64,000 nucleotides of DNA from the NCBI RefSeq assembly GCF_008692605.1, contig NZ_LFCT01000019.1, forward strand, positions 60,555 through 124,554, in the 5' to 3' direction. Each line of letters begins with the position of its first letter. Position 1 is the first letter of the stretch. Positions 53,061 through 61,885 of the stretch are shown here, one piece after another. A program made the translations under genes and the position numbers. The notes under the pieces were generated by a model. That model was not told where the DNA came from and made no database searches. It worked only from the letters and a program-made list of their open reading frames with translations. Source of the DNA: Sphingobium estronivorans. Its GTDB lineage: Bacteria; Pseudomonadota; Alphaproteobacteria; Sphingomonadales; Sphingomonadaceae.

Positions 53061-54584
53061 TCAGCGGGCCGGTTCGATTCTGGGCATGGGGTAGCTGCCA
53101 TCCACCAAAGGCGCCTTGGGACCATAGAAGCGCGCAGCCAGCTGGAACGTGTCGCCGCGCGCGGTGGGAAGCCAGTTACGGGCCTTGTCCGGATCGGTCG
53201 GCTTGTCAGGCTGAAGGTAGAAGGTGACGTGGTTGTCGCGCACCGTATAGGCGCCATGCGCCAGCAAATAGCTTGTCGTGCTGTAGCGGTTGATCGGATT
53301 GGGAATGAAATAACCGGCCGAATCGTAAACGGGCAATTCCCAAAACTCTGTCACCGGCGGCAGATTGGCCAGATCCAGCGTCAGCGTGTAGCGCTGGTTG
53401 CCGTCAAGCGGCTTTCCATGACTGTCCTGAAAGACATAGGCGATACTGTGGGACTGGTAGGGAACCGGCGTTCCCCATGCGACGTCATCGACGCCGGCCT
53501 TGGCGACATAATCCAGATCGTCATAGAAGAGGCTCGATTGCAACCGCCAGCCGTTCATGTCGATCAGGCTTGCTTCCAGGGCTTGCTTGGCCTTGCGGCG
53601 CGCAGCGTCGAACCCGGCCTGCGCGGCGGCCATTTCCGCGGGCGAAATCCGGGCGGCATCCAGCAGGACGCCTTCGCGAAGGCCCAGCCGGGACAGGCGG
53701 GCCAGGGTGGCGGTCTCCTTGACGGAATCGGTGCGGCGCGTGATGGACGGATCGTTGATGGAAAGGCTGAGCAATTGCAGGAAGTCGGTCGCCGTCATGG
53801 TCCGTCCATAATCGACGATCTGCCGCATCCGGGGGAAGGTGCGATAGCGGCCCGGGACGGCCGGTTGCTCCGCCAACGGCGGAACCTTGCCGCCATTGGC
53901 CGACCATAGGCTGAGCGGTGCCACGGCGACGCCACGGACGACCTTGCGCGCGCCGGCCATGTCCGCCTCATCGCGCGTCGTCACTGCCACGCGCGTCGTG
54001 AGCATGAAGCTGTTGGACGTGGCCCGCACAATTTCCGTCGAGCGGAAGCCGGCGGGGATGGCGCCCCGCCAATGCGGCCCGACGATGAGATAGCGTTGCG
54101 CGCCATTGCCGGTGAATTGCGATCCGACCATCAGGAACCAGTTGGCGTTCTGATCGAGCGCCTGAGTGCTCCAATAGCGCTTGTCCGTCACGGCGGGTGC
54201 TTCGACAACGATGGGCTCTTGCGAAACGTCGAACGCACCGCCCGAATAGAGCGTCGATGCATTGATCGTCGTCGCAAAGCGCGCCGATGCATCCATCAGC
54301 TTGTCGTTCGCCTGCAGCCGGTTGACGCCGTGGAACACGGGGCTGCCTTCCATCTGCGTGTAGACGTGACGCAGTTCATAGAAGCCGGCGATGTTGAGTC
54401 CCCAGTAAAAGGCCTCTGCGCTCAACGCTTCGATCTCTGCCTTCGACAGGCCAGCATCGAAACCCGTAGAGGGTAAAGCTGCTGGAGCGGCGGGCGCGGT
54501 TTGGGGGGCGCTCACCGGGGCCGCGGACAGGGCTGAGGCAGCGAGCATCGAAGCGGCAAGGGACGTCATCAGGCGGTAAGACAT
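53061..54584 (-). CDS. DUF1254/DUF1214 domain exported protein
   Basis: A 507-residue protein with a signal peptide (LMTSLAASMLAASALSAAPVSA). The DUF1254 domain (about 50-180) has EAFYWGLNIAGFYELRHVY and the DUF1214 domain (about 395-495) has YTLTLDLANLPPVTEFWELPVYDSAGYFIPNPINRYS and TFYLQPDKP. Proteins with this pair are common in proteobacteria and mycobacteria and have no firmly assigned reaction. The start at 54584 was chosen because the signal peptide begins at MSYRLM. It precedes TBDR 4 on the same strand. Confidence 0.88.
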   Translation of the reverse strand: MSYRLMTSLAASMLAASALSAAPVSAPQTAPAAPAALPSTGFDAGLSKAEIEALSAEAFYWGLNIAGFYELRHVYTQMEGSPVFHGVNRLQANDKLMDASARFATTINASTLYSGGAFDVSQEPIVVEAPAVTDKRYWSTQALDQNANWFLMVGSQFTGNGAQRYLIVGPHWRGAIPAGFRSTEIVRATSNSFMLTTRVAVTTRDEADMAGARKVVRGVAVAPLSLWSANGGKVPPLAEQPAVPGRYRTFPRMRQIVDYGRTMTATDFLQLLSLSINDPSITRRTDSVKETATLARLSRLGLREGVLLDAARISPAEMAAAQAGFDAARRKAKQALEASLIDMNGWRLQSSLFYDDLDYVAKAGVDDVAWGTPVPYQSHSIAYVFQDSHGKPLDGNQRYTLTLDLANLPPVTEFWELPVYDSAGYFIPNPINRYSTTSYLLAHGAYTVRDNHVTFYLQPDKPTDPDKARNWLPTARGDTFQLAARFYGPKAPLVDGSYPMPRIEPAR

Positions 54585-55043
54585 GGGTTGGCTTTCACGC
54601 AAAGAACGGTTCCAGAACAATGGCTTGTCTAGACCTTGAGTTGAAATCAGGCGGGCGGCGTCGCGATAAGCGATGAAACGGCACTTTTGTCGTGGGGGGC
54701 TTTGATTAAGCCCGTGCGGCGATTGAGCATTTGCAACGCGTGATGTCTCAGCATCTCAGCGCCCTGGTATAAAATGTCATGCCAGCGATGGTGGGGGCCA
54801 TGGCGGAAAGCCGGCGCCTGCGTTTCGGCAGCGCCCGATCGGGCGCGCAGAATCCTGGCTGTCCTATATTTCACCCCTCACCCTCCCTCATTGCCCTGCG
54901 GTAAACTGCACAAATGAACAGCTATATCGGGCATCGATTCGTCAGCGATCTAACAATTTGCGTAGAATATATCGCTATGTTCTAAGCATATGTCCAATCA
55001 CGCCCTCGCGTCAAGGGATTAGTGCACGAACGTACAGTGGCCT
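54585..55043. other. 459-bp intergenic stretch, no supported gene
   Basis: A 75-codon minus-strand frame at 54647-54874 is open, but has no family features or good ribosome-binding site, so I do not call it. The stretch CAGCATCTCAGCG occurs both here (about 54746) and at about 50660. It may be a chance match or a trace of an old repeat. The AT-rich part near 54940-55000 could hold a promoter, but no gene start adjoins it on the plus strand. Confidence 0.35.
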
Positions 55044-56213
55044 TCAGCCGAACAGCCGGGTCAGCCAGACATCCGAAACATCGTCCAGAATGGCAGCGCG
55101 CTCTGCGGCCGGTTGCAGCAAGGCTTTCTGGACGAGAAATACCGAAGTCGCTGCCCAGAGGATTCCGTCCAGTCGATCGGTCTGGCGGTAGCCGCGCGCG
55201 GCGAGCCAGCGGATGCCGTCCAGTCCGCGGACGCGACGCACGGCCGTGGCGAACTGCCCCCGTTCGGGACTGCGGATGGCGGCCGTCATGAAGGCGGTCA
55301 GCGTCGCCATTTCGGGGCGCTCCTCCTGTCGCTCATCCAGCATGATCCGCGACATGAACATGGGCGGCGGCACGCTGCCGTCGACGACCGCATTCATGGC
55401 CCGCGCCTGCACGTCATAGGCTGCGTCGGCGACAATGTCGTCCTTGGTCGGGTAGAAATAGGTCGTCGACGCCACCGAAAGCCCCGCCTCTGCGGCGATC
55501 TTTCGGTGGGTCAGCGCTTCAATCCCGCCTTTGCCGCTGAGCCTTATGGTGGCATCCACAATTTGTTGCTTGCCTGTCGGCCGGACAGCCCTTGCAAGGG
55601 GCTCTGGCGGACTCCATGGCGGCTGCAACTGGACTTCGCGCCGCGCCAGCCGGTCCGCGAGGCGCGCGATTATGCGAGCGATGCGGGCATCGCGAAGAAC
55701 GGGAGTCCGGTCGAGCATAACCAACGGAATCATGCCTTGCGCGGCGGCTGCCCAAATGGCTTTTCCCTCACGATCTTCATCCGCGATGACCGGCAGGTTC
55801 TGCCAGAACCGATCCGCGCGATCCCAGGCCCTGCACATGATGGTCCGAGCGGCCTGTTCGGCTTCAGTGTCGCGGAGAAATCGGTCGATTTCGGACAGCG
55901 CGATGATGGCGAGGCCCTGCTCGTCGAGCAGGCGATGCAGAATCGCCATGATACATGCCGCCGGCCCTGCAAAGGCCAGTTGTTCCTCGTCGAACGCATC
56001 AATCAGGCGAGAGCGGCTGGCAGCAACGGCATTTTCGATATGATCGAGCAACGCCACAAGCAGGCGCTCCCGCGTTTTGAAATGATAGACGATCGCCGAA
56101 GAAGTGACCCCCGCCGCCGCTGCCACCGACCGCATGGTCACGGCTCCCAGCCCTTGATCCAGGCAGAGCCGCATCGTTGCGGCCAGGATGTGATCGACCT
56201 GATTGCTCACCAT
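55044..56213 (-). CDS. Tandem TetR-family regulator (two DNA-binding domains in one chain)
   Basis: A 389-residue protein carrying two complete TetR helix-turn-helix units. The first, at about 6-57, is HILAATMRLCLDQGLGAVTMRSVAAAAGVTSSAIVYHFKTRERLL. The second, at about 215-265, is QQIVDATIRLSGKGGIEALTHRKIAAEAGLSVASTTYFYPTKDDIV. Each is followed by a helical ligand/dimer-type segment. Ordinary TetR proteins are about 200 residues with one HTH and act as dimers, so this looks like a fused pseudo-dimer. I start it at Met 56213; the 17 residues before it are not family-like. It lies after the VOC gene on the same strand. The target is unknown. Confidence 0.88.
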   Translation of the reverse strand: MVSNQVDHILAATMRLCLDQGLGAVTMRSVAAAAGVTSSAIVYHFKTRERLLVALLDHIENAVAASRSRLIDAFDEEQLAFAGPAACIMAILHRLLDEQGLAIIALSEIDRFLRDTEAEQAARTIMCRAWDRADRFWQNLPVIADEDREGKAIWAAAAQGMIPLVMLDRTPVLRDARIARIIARLADRLARREVQLQPPWSPPEPLARAVRPTGKQQIVDATIRLSGKGGIEALTHRKIAAEAGLSVASTTYFYPTKDDIVADAAYDVQARAMNAVVDGSVPPPMFMSRIMLDERQEERPEMATLTAFMTAAIRSPERGQFATAVRRVRGLDGIRWLAARGYRQTDRLDGILWAATSVFLVQKALLQPAAERAAILDDVSDVWLTRLFG

Positions 56214-56381
56214 TTTGCTCCTATTGAGCGAATGGCGGCTTACTCGCCAGCCGGCAAGTCCCAAAAAAGTTGATCCCCATTGCCATTCGCCTCCGTCCGG
56301 CTTTGTTGCCTCACAAGCTGACGGATTCCCTTGACGGATCGGTCGTCATGGGCGGGAGAGGGGAATGTTCATACTCCACCC

Positions 56382-56876
56382 TCAGGTCCCGGTGGTCGGA
56401 TCCCCATCCTCAGGATATTGCAGCAGTTCCAGCACCAGCGGATCGTCGTCGCGCTCAAAATAGCCGAAAGCAACGTGAGGGGAGAGGCGGTCATGCCACA
56501 CCGTTTCATAGCCCTTCGCCTGGAGCTTCGCCGCCCATTGGTCCAGATCGTCCACGCGGAAGCGCAAGTGGTGCATACCGTCGCGGCCCTTTTCCAGAAA
56601 GTCGCGATGTGGCGTGTCTCCCGAAATCCACTCGATCAGCTCGATTTCCAGATCGCCGATCCGCCCGAAGGCGAACTTCAGTTCATAGGCGCTGCGGGAG
56701 CGGCCCTGATAAGAAGCCTTTTGCGGCCCGTAATCCGTCTTGCTGAACGGACCGAAAAGCGGATCATAATGGGCAATCGCCTGGTCAAGATCGCGCACGA
56801 CAAATCCTATCTGGTCGGGCGCGGGCAAGCCCAATTGTGCCAGCTCTTCCCTCACTTTCACATCCGCCGCCGTCAT
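56382..56876 (-). CDS. VOC-family (glyoxalase/methylmalonyl-CoA epimerase-like) protein
   Basis: A 164-residue vicinal-oxygen-chelate protein with two beta-alpha-beta-beta-beta units. The first begins PDQIGFVVRDLDQAIAHYDPLFGPF and ends at LEIELIEWISG. The second begins GMHHLRFRVDDLDQWAAKLQAKG and ends at DPLVLELLQYPE. Metal-ligand candidates are the His of GMHHLRF and the Glu residues of ELIEW and LELLQ. Possible reactions are epimerisation, isomerisation or dioxygenation. The start at 56876 follows GGGAGAATGG. It is downstream of the Coq4-like and oxidoreductase genes. Confidence 0.88.
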   Translation of the reverse strand: MTAADVKVREELAQLGLPAPDQIGFVVRDLDQAIAHYDPLFGPFSKTDYGPQKASYQGRSRSAYELKFAFGRIGDLEIELIEWISGDTPHRDFLEKGRDGMHHLRFRVDDLDQWAAKLQAKGYETVWHDRLSPHVAFGYFERDDDPLVLELLQYPEDGDPTTGT

Positions 56877-57037
56877 GGTCCATTCTCCCTCGTGAATATG
56901 GGTGATCTCGCCGGCCTTCGAGGACGGATGAAGGCGGTCGCGAAGCATAGCATCGCCCGCTTCTTTTCGTCCAGCGACGAGCGCAGCCGAGCGAGAAATG
57001 GCAGGAACAGTCGACACGGCTTGGCCTTTCACCACCG

Positions 57038-57925
57038 TCAGGGAATGATTTCCCGTCCCTCGCCGAATATCAGCGATGCCTCCCGGCTATCGACATCGTC
57101 CCGGTGACCACGCCAGCCCAGCGCTTCGCGCGCCTGTGCTGGCGGCAGGTGCAATATGTCCTCGAAACGGGCGGCAAACAGCATGTCGGATTGCTGGCCG
57201 ACCTCATAGCCATAGCTCAGATTCCGCCATAATGTCGGCCATGCGCCGGGATAATGCAGCATGGTCCGCGTCATCCACGGGAACATGATGAGCGTGTTGA
57301 CGGTCATCAGCGCACCCGCCAGCTCCGGTCCCAGATGGCGGAAAGCATTGCCCGTCACCACGCCGGTGATGAAATATTCCGCGACCGACCCGAAACCGAC
57401 TTCGCCCAATATATGGTAGCAGTCATGGGTCTGTCCCATGCGCAGGTTCCAATAGTCGAGCATATTGGCAGGCTTCCAGTCAGGATCAGCCAGGATACGC
57501 GAATTGAGTTCGGGCGAAAGGTCAAATTCGTCCATATAGTCGAACAGTTTCCGCCCGACCGATCCTTCCGGATAGATGCGCAGGTCTTCCTTCGAATAGG
57601 TCGACACGAAAGCCTTCGTCAGCCAGCGGTCGAAGGCGGGATTGCGTGCCCGCTCCTGCGCCACCAGCTTTTCGGCATGGTCGATATCACGCACCTGATC
57701 CACCGCCTCCATCAGCGTCGGCAGGCCATAGAGCAGCGGATAATCATGCCCGTTGCGGCGCAGGCTTTCGGTCGCCGTCCACTCACGAACGCGCGCATCG
57801 TTCAGCCAGCGGGAGGAACTGATTGGCACGCTGCTCTCCGTTCGGATCTTGCGGCGGCCGTTGAGGTAGAAGACAGGATTTCCAGCGGAAACGTCATCGA
57901 TTTTCGGGTCTGCATCGGCGCTCAT
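57038..57925 (-). CDS. Coq4-family protein
   Basis: A 295-residue protein with the Coq4 signature HDxxH-N11-E: H167, D168, H171 and E183 in THDCYHILGEVGFGSVAE, a zinc site. It is longer than many bacterial Coq4 proteins, and the N-terminal 100 residues are less conserved. Coq4 acts in ubiquinone biosynthesis (C1 decarboxylation/hydroxylation in recent work on the eukaryotic protein). Here no other ubiquinone gene is nearby; the neighbours are a Gfo/Idh/MocA oxidoreductase (4-base overlap) and a VOC protein. This suggests a catabolic paralogue, perhaps acting on an aromatic ring carboxylate. Confidence 0.85.
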   Translation of the reverse strand: MSADADPKIDDVSAGNPVFYLNGRRKIRTESSVPISSSRWLNDARVREWTATESLRRNGHDYPLLYGLPTLMEAVDQVRDIDHAEKLVAQERARNPAFDRWLTKAFVSTYSKEDLRIYPEGSVGRKLFDYMDEFDLSPELNSRILADPDWKPANMLDYWNLRMGQTHDCYHILGEVGFGSVAEYFITGVVTGNAFRHLGPELAGALMTVNTLIMFPWMTRTMLHYPGAWPTLWRNLSYGYEVGQQSDMLFAARFEDILHLPPAQAREALGWRGHRDDVDSREASLIFGEGREIIP

Positions 57926-59031
57926 GCGGCAACTCCGGCAATGAGGGGGGAAGGGGCATCCAGCCGCGCGAGCATCCTCTGAATGGCGACGGCGCGATGG
58001 AAATCGGGGGTTACGGGCGCATCGACGCGGATCGCATCGCCCAGATCGGCATAGAGATTGCCGATCGACGAAAGCGCTTCTCGCGAGGCGAAGCTGCCGG
58101 GATAGGCGCTGTAGCGATCCGGTTCGGCAGGGATGGCGGCGCAGTCAAGTTCGGGCGCAATGGCAATCGGCTCGAACGGCCCGCCATGGCGCGCACCGTG
58201 CAGGATCAGGGACTCGATTGCGGGAAGGGACGCGTCGCGGGTCGACAACAGCAGCGTTCCCTCGCTACCCTCGATCCGCCATGTGCATCCCATGCCGTTG
58301 AGGCTCACCCCGGCAAGGTCAAGGTTGAACAGCGCGCCATTTTGCAGGCTGCCATGGAATTGCAAATGATCGAACGCGTCCCGCTCGATTGGCGCGCCGG
58401 TTTCATCGACAGGCGGCAGATGGATGGCGCTGCGCATCGCACATTCGGCGATCCCACCGCCATAATGGTCGATCGCGTCGATCAGATGGCCGCCATAGAT
58501 GGACAAGAGAGTCGTGCCCCCGGCCCGCGTCGCCATGGCGCGCATGACCGGGCCGAATATCCGGGCGTGGACGCTCACGCTATAGAGCCGCCCGACATAC
58601 CCCTCCGCCATCAGCCGTGCCGCCTGGCGCAGCGCGGGCGATCCATGCAAATGCAGGCCGATCATCGCCTTCACCCCCTGACGCCCGGCAAGCGTTGCCA
58701 GTTCTTCAGCCTGCGCCACACTGGCCGCCAATGGCCATTCGCAATAGACATGCTTGCCCGCCGCCAGCGCCGCATAAGCGATGGCATGGTGATGGGGTGC
58801 CTTCACGCAAATGGCGACCAGATCGACGTCGGGATGCGCCGCCAATGCGCGATGATCGGTGAACCAGAGCGGCGCGCGGAACTGCTGCGCGGCCCGGCTG
58901 GCGCTGTCCTCCCGCGTGGTGCAGACGGCCTGCAAGGTGAAGCCGGGCAGATTCTGGATGACCCGGCGATGCACGCCCGATCCCCAGCCATAGTCCGGAT
59001 TCGCTCCTACCACACCCACACGGATCGCCAT
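57922..59031 (-). CDS. Gfo/Idh/MocA-family oxidoreductase
   Basis: A 369-residue NAD(P)-dependent dehydrogenase. The Rossmann fold begins AIRVGVVGANPDYGWGSGVHRRVIQNLPGFTLQAVCTTR. DLVAICVKAPHHHAIAYAALAAGKHVYCEWPLAASVAQAEEL carries the typical (E/C)(K/W)P block; the usual catalytic Lys of EKP is replaced by Trp (CEWPLA). The C-terminal alpha/beta domain follows. This family oxidises or reduces sugars and many other alcohols; the Lys-to-Trp change makes classic catalysis uncertain. Its stop overlaps the Coq4-like start. A TetR-type palindrome lies just upstream. Confidence 0.87.
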   Translation of the reverse strand: MAIRVGVVGANPDYGWGSGVHRRVIQNLPGFTLQAVCTTREDSASRAAQQFRAPLWFTDHRALAAHPDVDLVAICVKAPHHHAIAYAALAAGKHVYCEWPLAASVAQAEELATLAGRQGVKAMIGLHLHGSPALRQAARLMAEGYVGRLYSVSVHARIFGPVMRAMATRAGGTTLLSIYGGHLIDAIDHYGGGIAECAMRSAIHLPPVDETGAPIERDAFDHLQFHGSLQNGALFNLDLAGVSLNGMGCTWRIEGSEGTLLLSTRDASLPAIESLILHGARHGGPFEPIAIAPELDCAAIPAEPDRYSAYPGSFASREALSSIGNLYADLGDAIRVDAPVTPDFHRAVAIQRMLARLDAPSPLIAGVAA

Positions 59032-59061
59032 CGGCGCCTCTCCTCAGCCGCTCAATTTTTG

Positions 59062-59079
59062 AGACTATACTCTGAGTCT
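59062..59079. promoter_or_regulatory. Probable TetR operator upstream of the Gfo/Idh/MocA gene
   Basis: AGACT (59062-59066) and AGTCT (59075-59079) form an inverted repeat with 8 bases between, in the 92-base gap between the TetR gene and the oxidoreductase. Size and place fit a TetR-family binding site. Confidence 0.5.
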
Positions 59080-59123
59080 AGTTTCAAGTCCAGCGGTGCG
59101 AAAAGACCAATCCGTTGACTGGA

Positions 59124-59795
59124 TCATTCATGGAGAAACAGCGCAATCTCCTCCCCCACCAGTTCCAGGCTGATCCCGGCATCGTCCGGCGACAGTTCGC
59201 CCCTCGCCACTTCGGCACACACCATCGCCACCCGGTTGAACAGCAGGCGGATTCTCGCCCGCGTCCGCCGCGCCCCGTCGCTCGGCCCCTTTGCATCCGC
59301 AAAGCCTGTCCCTTCCACTGCGGCGACCAGATCGATCAGCGCTTCGGCATCGCTCAGGATGCGAGCGCGAAAACTCCGCTCGAACAGTTGAAGTTGAGCG
59401 ATCAACGAGGTCACATTGCGATGTTCCAGATGAATGCCGACAAAGTCGTTCAGCCATTGCCTGATCCCGGCGCGATCCTTCCGCGCCAAGGATGGGAGAC
59501 GGGCGAAAAGAGCGGTCGTCTGTGGCGCAATCTCGTCATAGATCGCGCAGGCCAGTTCAAACTTGGATTCGAAATGGGCGTAGAAAGTCGCCCGGCTGAC
59601 CCCCGCCGCGCGGATGATATTGTCGATCTTGGCTTCGCTGTAGCTCGCATCGGCGAAGACCTGCCGTGCCGCGAGCAGGATGGAGGCGCGCGTCGTCGCC
59701 CTCCGCCGTTCCAGATAGGCCGCCCGCCCCGGTTTGAGCTGGATAATGCTCTCTTCCGTCCCGCTCTTCGTCACCGCTGTCATCTGTTCCCTCAT
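59124..59795 (-). CDS. TetR-family regulator
   Basis: A 223-residue TetR protein with the HTH RASILLAARQVFADASYSEAKIDNIIRAAGVSRATFYAHFESKFELACAIYDEIA and an all-helical C-terminal domain. A basic N-terminal extension (LKPGRAAYLERRRATT) precedes the HTH, as in several regulators of steroid or aromatic degradation. A Met four codons later (59783) is an alternative start. It is upstream of the oxidoreductase/Coq4/VOC genes and divergent from the CoA ligase at 60245, so it could repress either set. Confidence 0.92.
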   Translation of the reverse strand: MREQMTAVTKSGTEESIIQLKPGRAAYLERRRATTRASILLAARQVFADASYSEAKIDNIIRAAGVSRATFYAHFESKFELACAIYDEIAPQTTALFARLPSLARKDRAGIRQWLNDFVGIHLEHRNVTSLIAQLQLFERSFRARILSDAEALIDLVAAVEGTGFADAKGPSDGARRTRARIRLLFNRVAMVCAEVARGELSPDDAGISLELVGEEIALFLHE

Positions 59796-60244
59796 TCTGG
59801 CAGGCGGTCCGTCCGATCAGATCGACAGCCATCGCAGCACTTATTGCATAATGCGACACGTCATGGATCGGCACAACGACCTTGCCATGGCCCTGCTCCT
59901 TCGCCCGAGCAGCGGTGCTCAGGCGATGCTCGATTACAAACAGCGTCGCCTGCCTTCCGCGCTGGGCTGTTTGAGCCGGTCCAGTTTGAAAAGATGCACG
60001 CCGGATCGGTGTAAAAACGGCGGCCTGATACCTGTCCGATCCCAGCGATCCGCTGAGGGCGGTGAATCGCCCAAGCCTTCAGACGCTATCCTGCTCATCG
60101 CTTGGGCAGGCAAGATGCTATTCCTTCAGCAAAAAGCCCGACCGTAACGCACAAATTTTTCCACGACGCCTAGCAGATGGTTGACAGGAGTGGAGCCATT
60201 AACTTACCAAAGGGTAAGTTTCTATTGCAGGGGCTCCTCTGGCC
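59796..60244. promoter_or_regulatory. 449-bp divergent region, TetR / CoA ligase 3
   Basis: No gene is supported; the long plus-strand frame across 59734-60147 has no family features. Next to the TetR start is a short palindrome, GCATAATGC (59846-59854). TTGACA at 60181-60186 followed by the palindrome described at 60201-60220 marks the ligase promoter area. Confidence 0.5.
60201..60220. promoter_or_regulatory. TTACC-N4-GGTAA palindrome before CoA ligase 3
   Basis: AACTTACC and GGTAAGTT are 8-base arms with a 4-base spacer, 24 bases before the ligase ATG and just after a TTGACA. The same core occurs at 62871-62894, so it is a likely repressor operator. Confidence 0.6.
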
Positions 60245-61780
60245 ATGTATCTCACCCAGGGCCTTCATCGTTGTTTGCAGAAACAGCCCGATACGATTGC
60301 GACGATCGCCGGGGAACGTCGGCAGACCTACCGGATGCTCGCGCTTCGGGTGGCAAAACTGGCGGGGGCGTTCGGGGCGCTTGGCATCGCGCGCGGGGAC
60401 CGGATTGCGTATCTGGGGCTTAATTCGGATTGCTACACCGAATTCTATTTTGCGACTTTCTGGGCGGGCGCGGTCGTGAACCCCGTCAACACCCGCTGGA
60501 ACGCGTCCGAAATTGCCTATGCTCTGAACGATTCTGGAAGCAGGGTTCTTCTCGCAGACGCAATCATTGTCCCCATGCTGGACGAGATCCGCGCGATGGT
60601 TCCGGATTTGCGGCACATCATATGGATAGGCGACTCCGGCCAGCCCGACGGCACGTTGGATTATGAGGCGCTCATAGACGAAAATTTGCCGGTGCCCGAT
60701 GTTCGTTGCGGCGGCGAAGCGCTGGCGGGACTCTTCTATACCGGGGGAACCACCGGCTTTCCCAAGGGCGTGATGCTGACCCACCGGAATCTGGTGACGA
60801 GCGCCCTCGGTGCGGGGTTGATGCGCTTCATCCATCCCGCGACAACCTTCCTTCATGCAGCGCCGATGTTTCACGCGGGCGATTTCTCCGGATGGCTGAT
60901 AACGGCGGTAACGGGCGGCACCCATGTCACGGTGCCCGCGTTCAGTCCGCAAGCCGTCTTGAGCGCGATCGAAGCGCATCGTGTCACCGATACGATATTG
61001 GTGCCAACCATGTTGCAGATGCTCGTCGATGCGCGGGAATTGAAGGATTTCGACTTATCGTCGCTTCGTCACATCGGCTATGGCGGATCGCCGGTTTCCG
61101 ACGCCATTCTCATGCGCGCGCAACAAGCGCTTCCGGGCGTGGCGCTGTGTCAGGCTTATGGGCAAACCGAGCTATCGACCTTTGCCACGATGCTGATGCC
61201 CGAGGAGCATATCCCGGGCAGTCCCCGGCTGCGTTCCGCGGGACGGGCGGTCGTCCACGCCGAAGTCGGCGTCGTCGACGCCGATGATCATTTCCTCCCG
61301 GCCGGAAAGATCGGGGAGATAGTCGCACGCGGCGGACACATGATGGTGGGCTACTGGAACAAGCCTGAGGAAACCGCCCTGGCACTGCGAAACGGCTGGC
61401 TGCACACCGGGGACATGGGACGCCTCGACGACGATGGTTATCTTTATATCGTCGATCGGCTCAAGGACATGATCATCACCGGCGGCGAAAATGTCTTTTC
61501 CACCGAGGTCGAGAATGCGCTTGCGCGTCACCCTGCCGTTGCGGCGTGCGCCGTGATCGGCCTGCCTGACGAGAAATGGGGGGAACGGGTCCACGCGGCG
61601 GTCGTCCTGAAGCATGGCACGGTTGCGAGCGCGGGTGAATTGCGGGATCATGTGAAGACGCTGATTGCAGGTTACAAATGTCCGCAGTCGATCGACATCG
61701 TCGATGCATTGCCCGTTTCAGGTACAGGCAAGGTGCTCAAACGCGCATTGCGTGAGCGCCACCTCAGTCGAACGAACTGA
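60245..61780 (+). CDS. AMP-dependent acyl-CoA ligase (3), 4-coumarate-CoA-ligase-like
   Basis: A 511-residue ligase with LFYTGGTTGFPKGVMLTHRNLV (note GG in place of the usual SG), QAYGQTELS, WLHTGDMGRLDDDGYLYIVDRLKDMIITGGENVFSTEVENAL and the catalytic-lysine region PVSGTGKVLKRALRERH. It resembles 4-coumarate/fatty acyl-CoA ligases of the FadD3/FadD13 type. It starts at 60245 behind GGGGCTCC, a weak ribosome-binding site. The TTACC palindrome lies in its promoter. It is the first of three plus-strand genes, with a ketopantoate-reductase-like enzyme and an SDR downstream. Confidence 0.93.
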   Translation: MYLTQGLHRCLQKQPDTIATIAGERRQTYRMLALRVAKLAGAFGALGIARGDRIAYLGLNSDCYTEFYFATFWAGAVVNPVNTRWNASEIAYALNDSGSRVLLADAIIVPMLDEIRAMVPDLRHIIWIGDSGQPDGTLDYEALIDENLPVPDVRCGGEALAGLFYTGGTTGFPKGVMLTHRNLVTSALGAGLMRFIHPATTFLHAAPMFHAGDFSGWLITAVTGGTHVTVPAFSPQAVLSAIEAHRVTDTILVPTMLQMLVDARELKDFDLSSLRHIGYGGSPVSDAILMRAQQALPGVALCQAYGQTELSTFATMLMPEEHIPGSPRLRSAGRAVVHAEVGVVDADDHFLPAGKIGEIVARGGHMMVGYWNKPEETALALRNGWLHTGDMGRLDDDGYLYIVDRLKDMIITGGENVFSTEVENALARHPAVAACAVIGLPDEKWGERVHAAVVLKHGTVASAGELRDHVKTLIAGYKCPQSIDIVDALPVSGTGKVLKRALRERHLSRTN

Positions 61781-61885
61781 CAGCCTATCTGCCATGTGGC
61801 TGCATTGCGCCGATGGATCCATCTCGGGATGTTCGGCGGAAGGGCCACGATGGCGTCCTCTCATCGTAGCGGGGCAGGGGTGTTG

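Noticed and set aside
54647..54874. A 75-codon minus-strand frame in the 54.6-55.0 kb gap
   Set aside because: No ribosome-binding site, no domain features and no homologue that I recognise. It could be a fragment but cannot be supported.
59734..60147. A 137-codon plus-strand frame between TetR and CoA ligase 3
   Set aside because: It starts inside the TetR gene on the opposite strand and has no family features. The region is better explained as a divergent promoter region.
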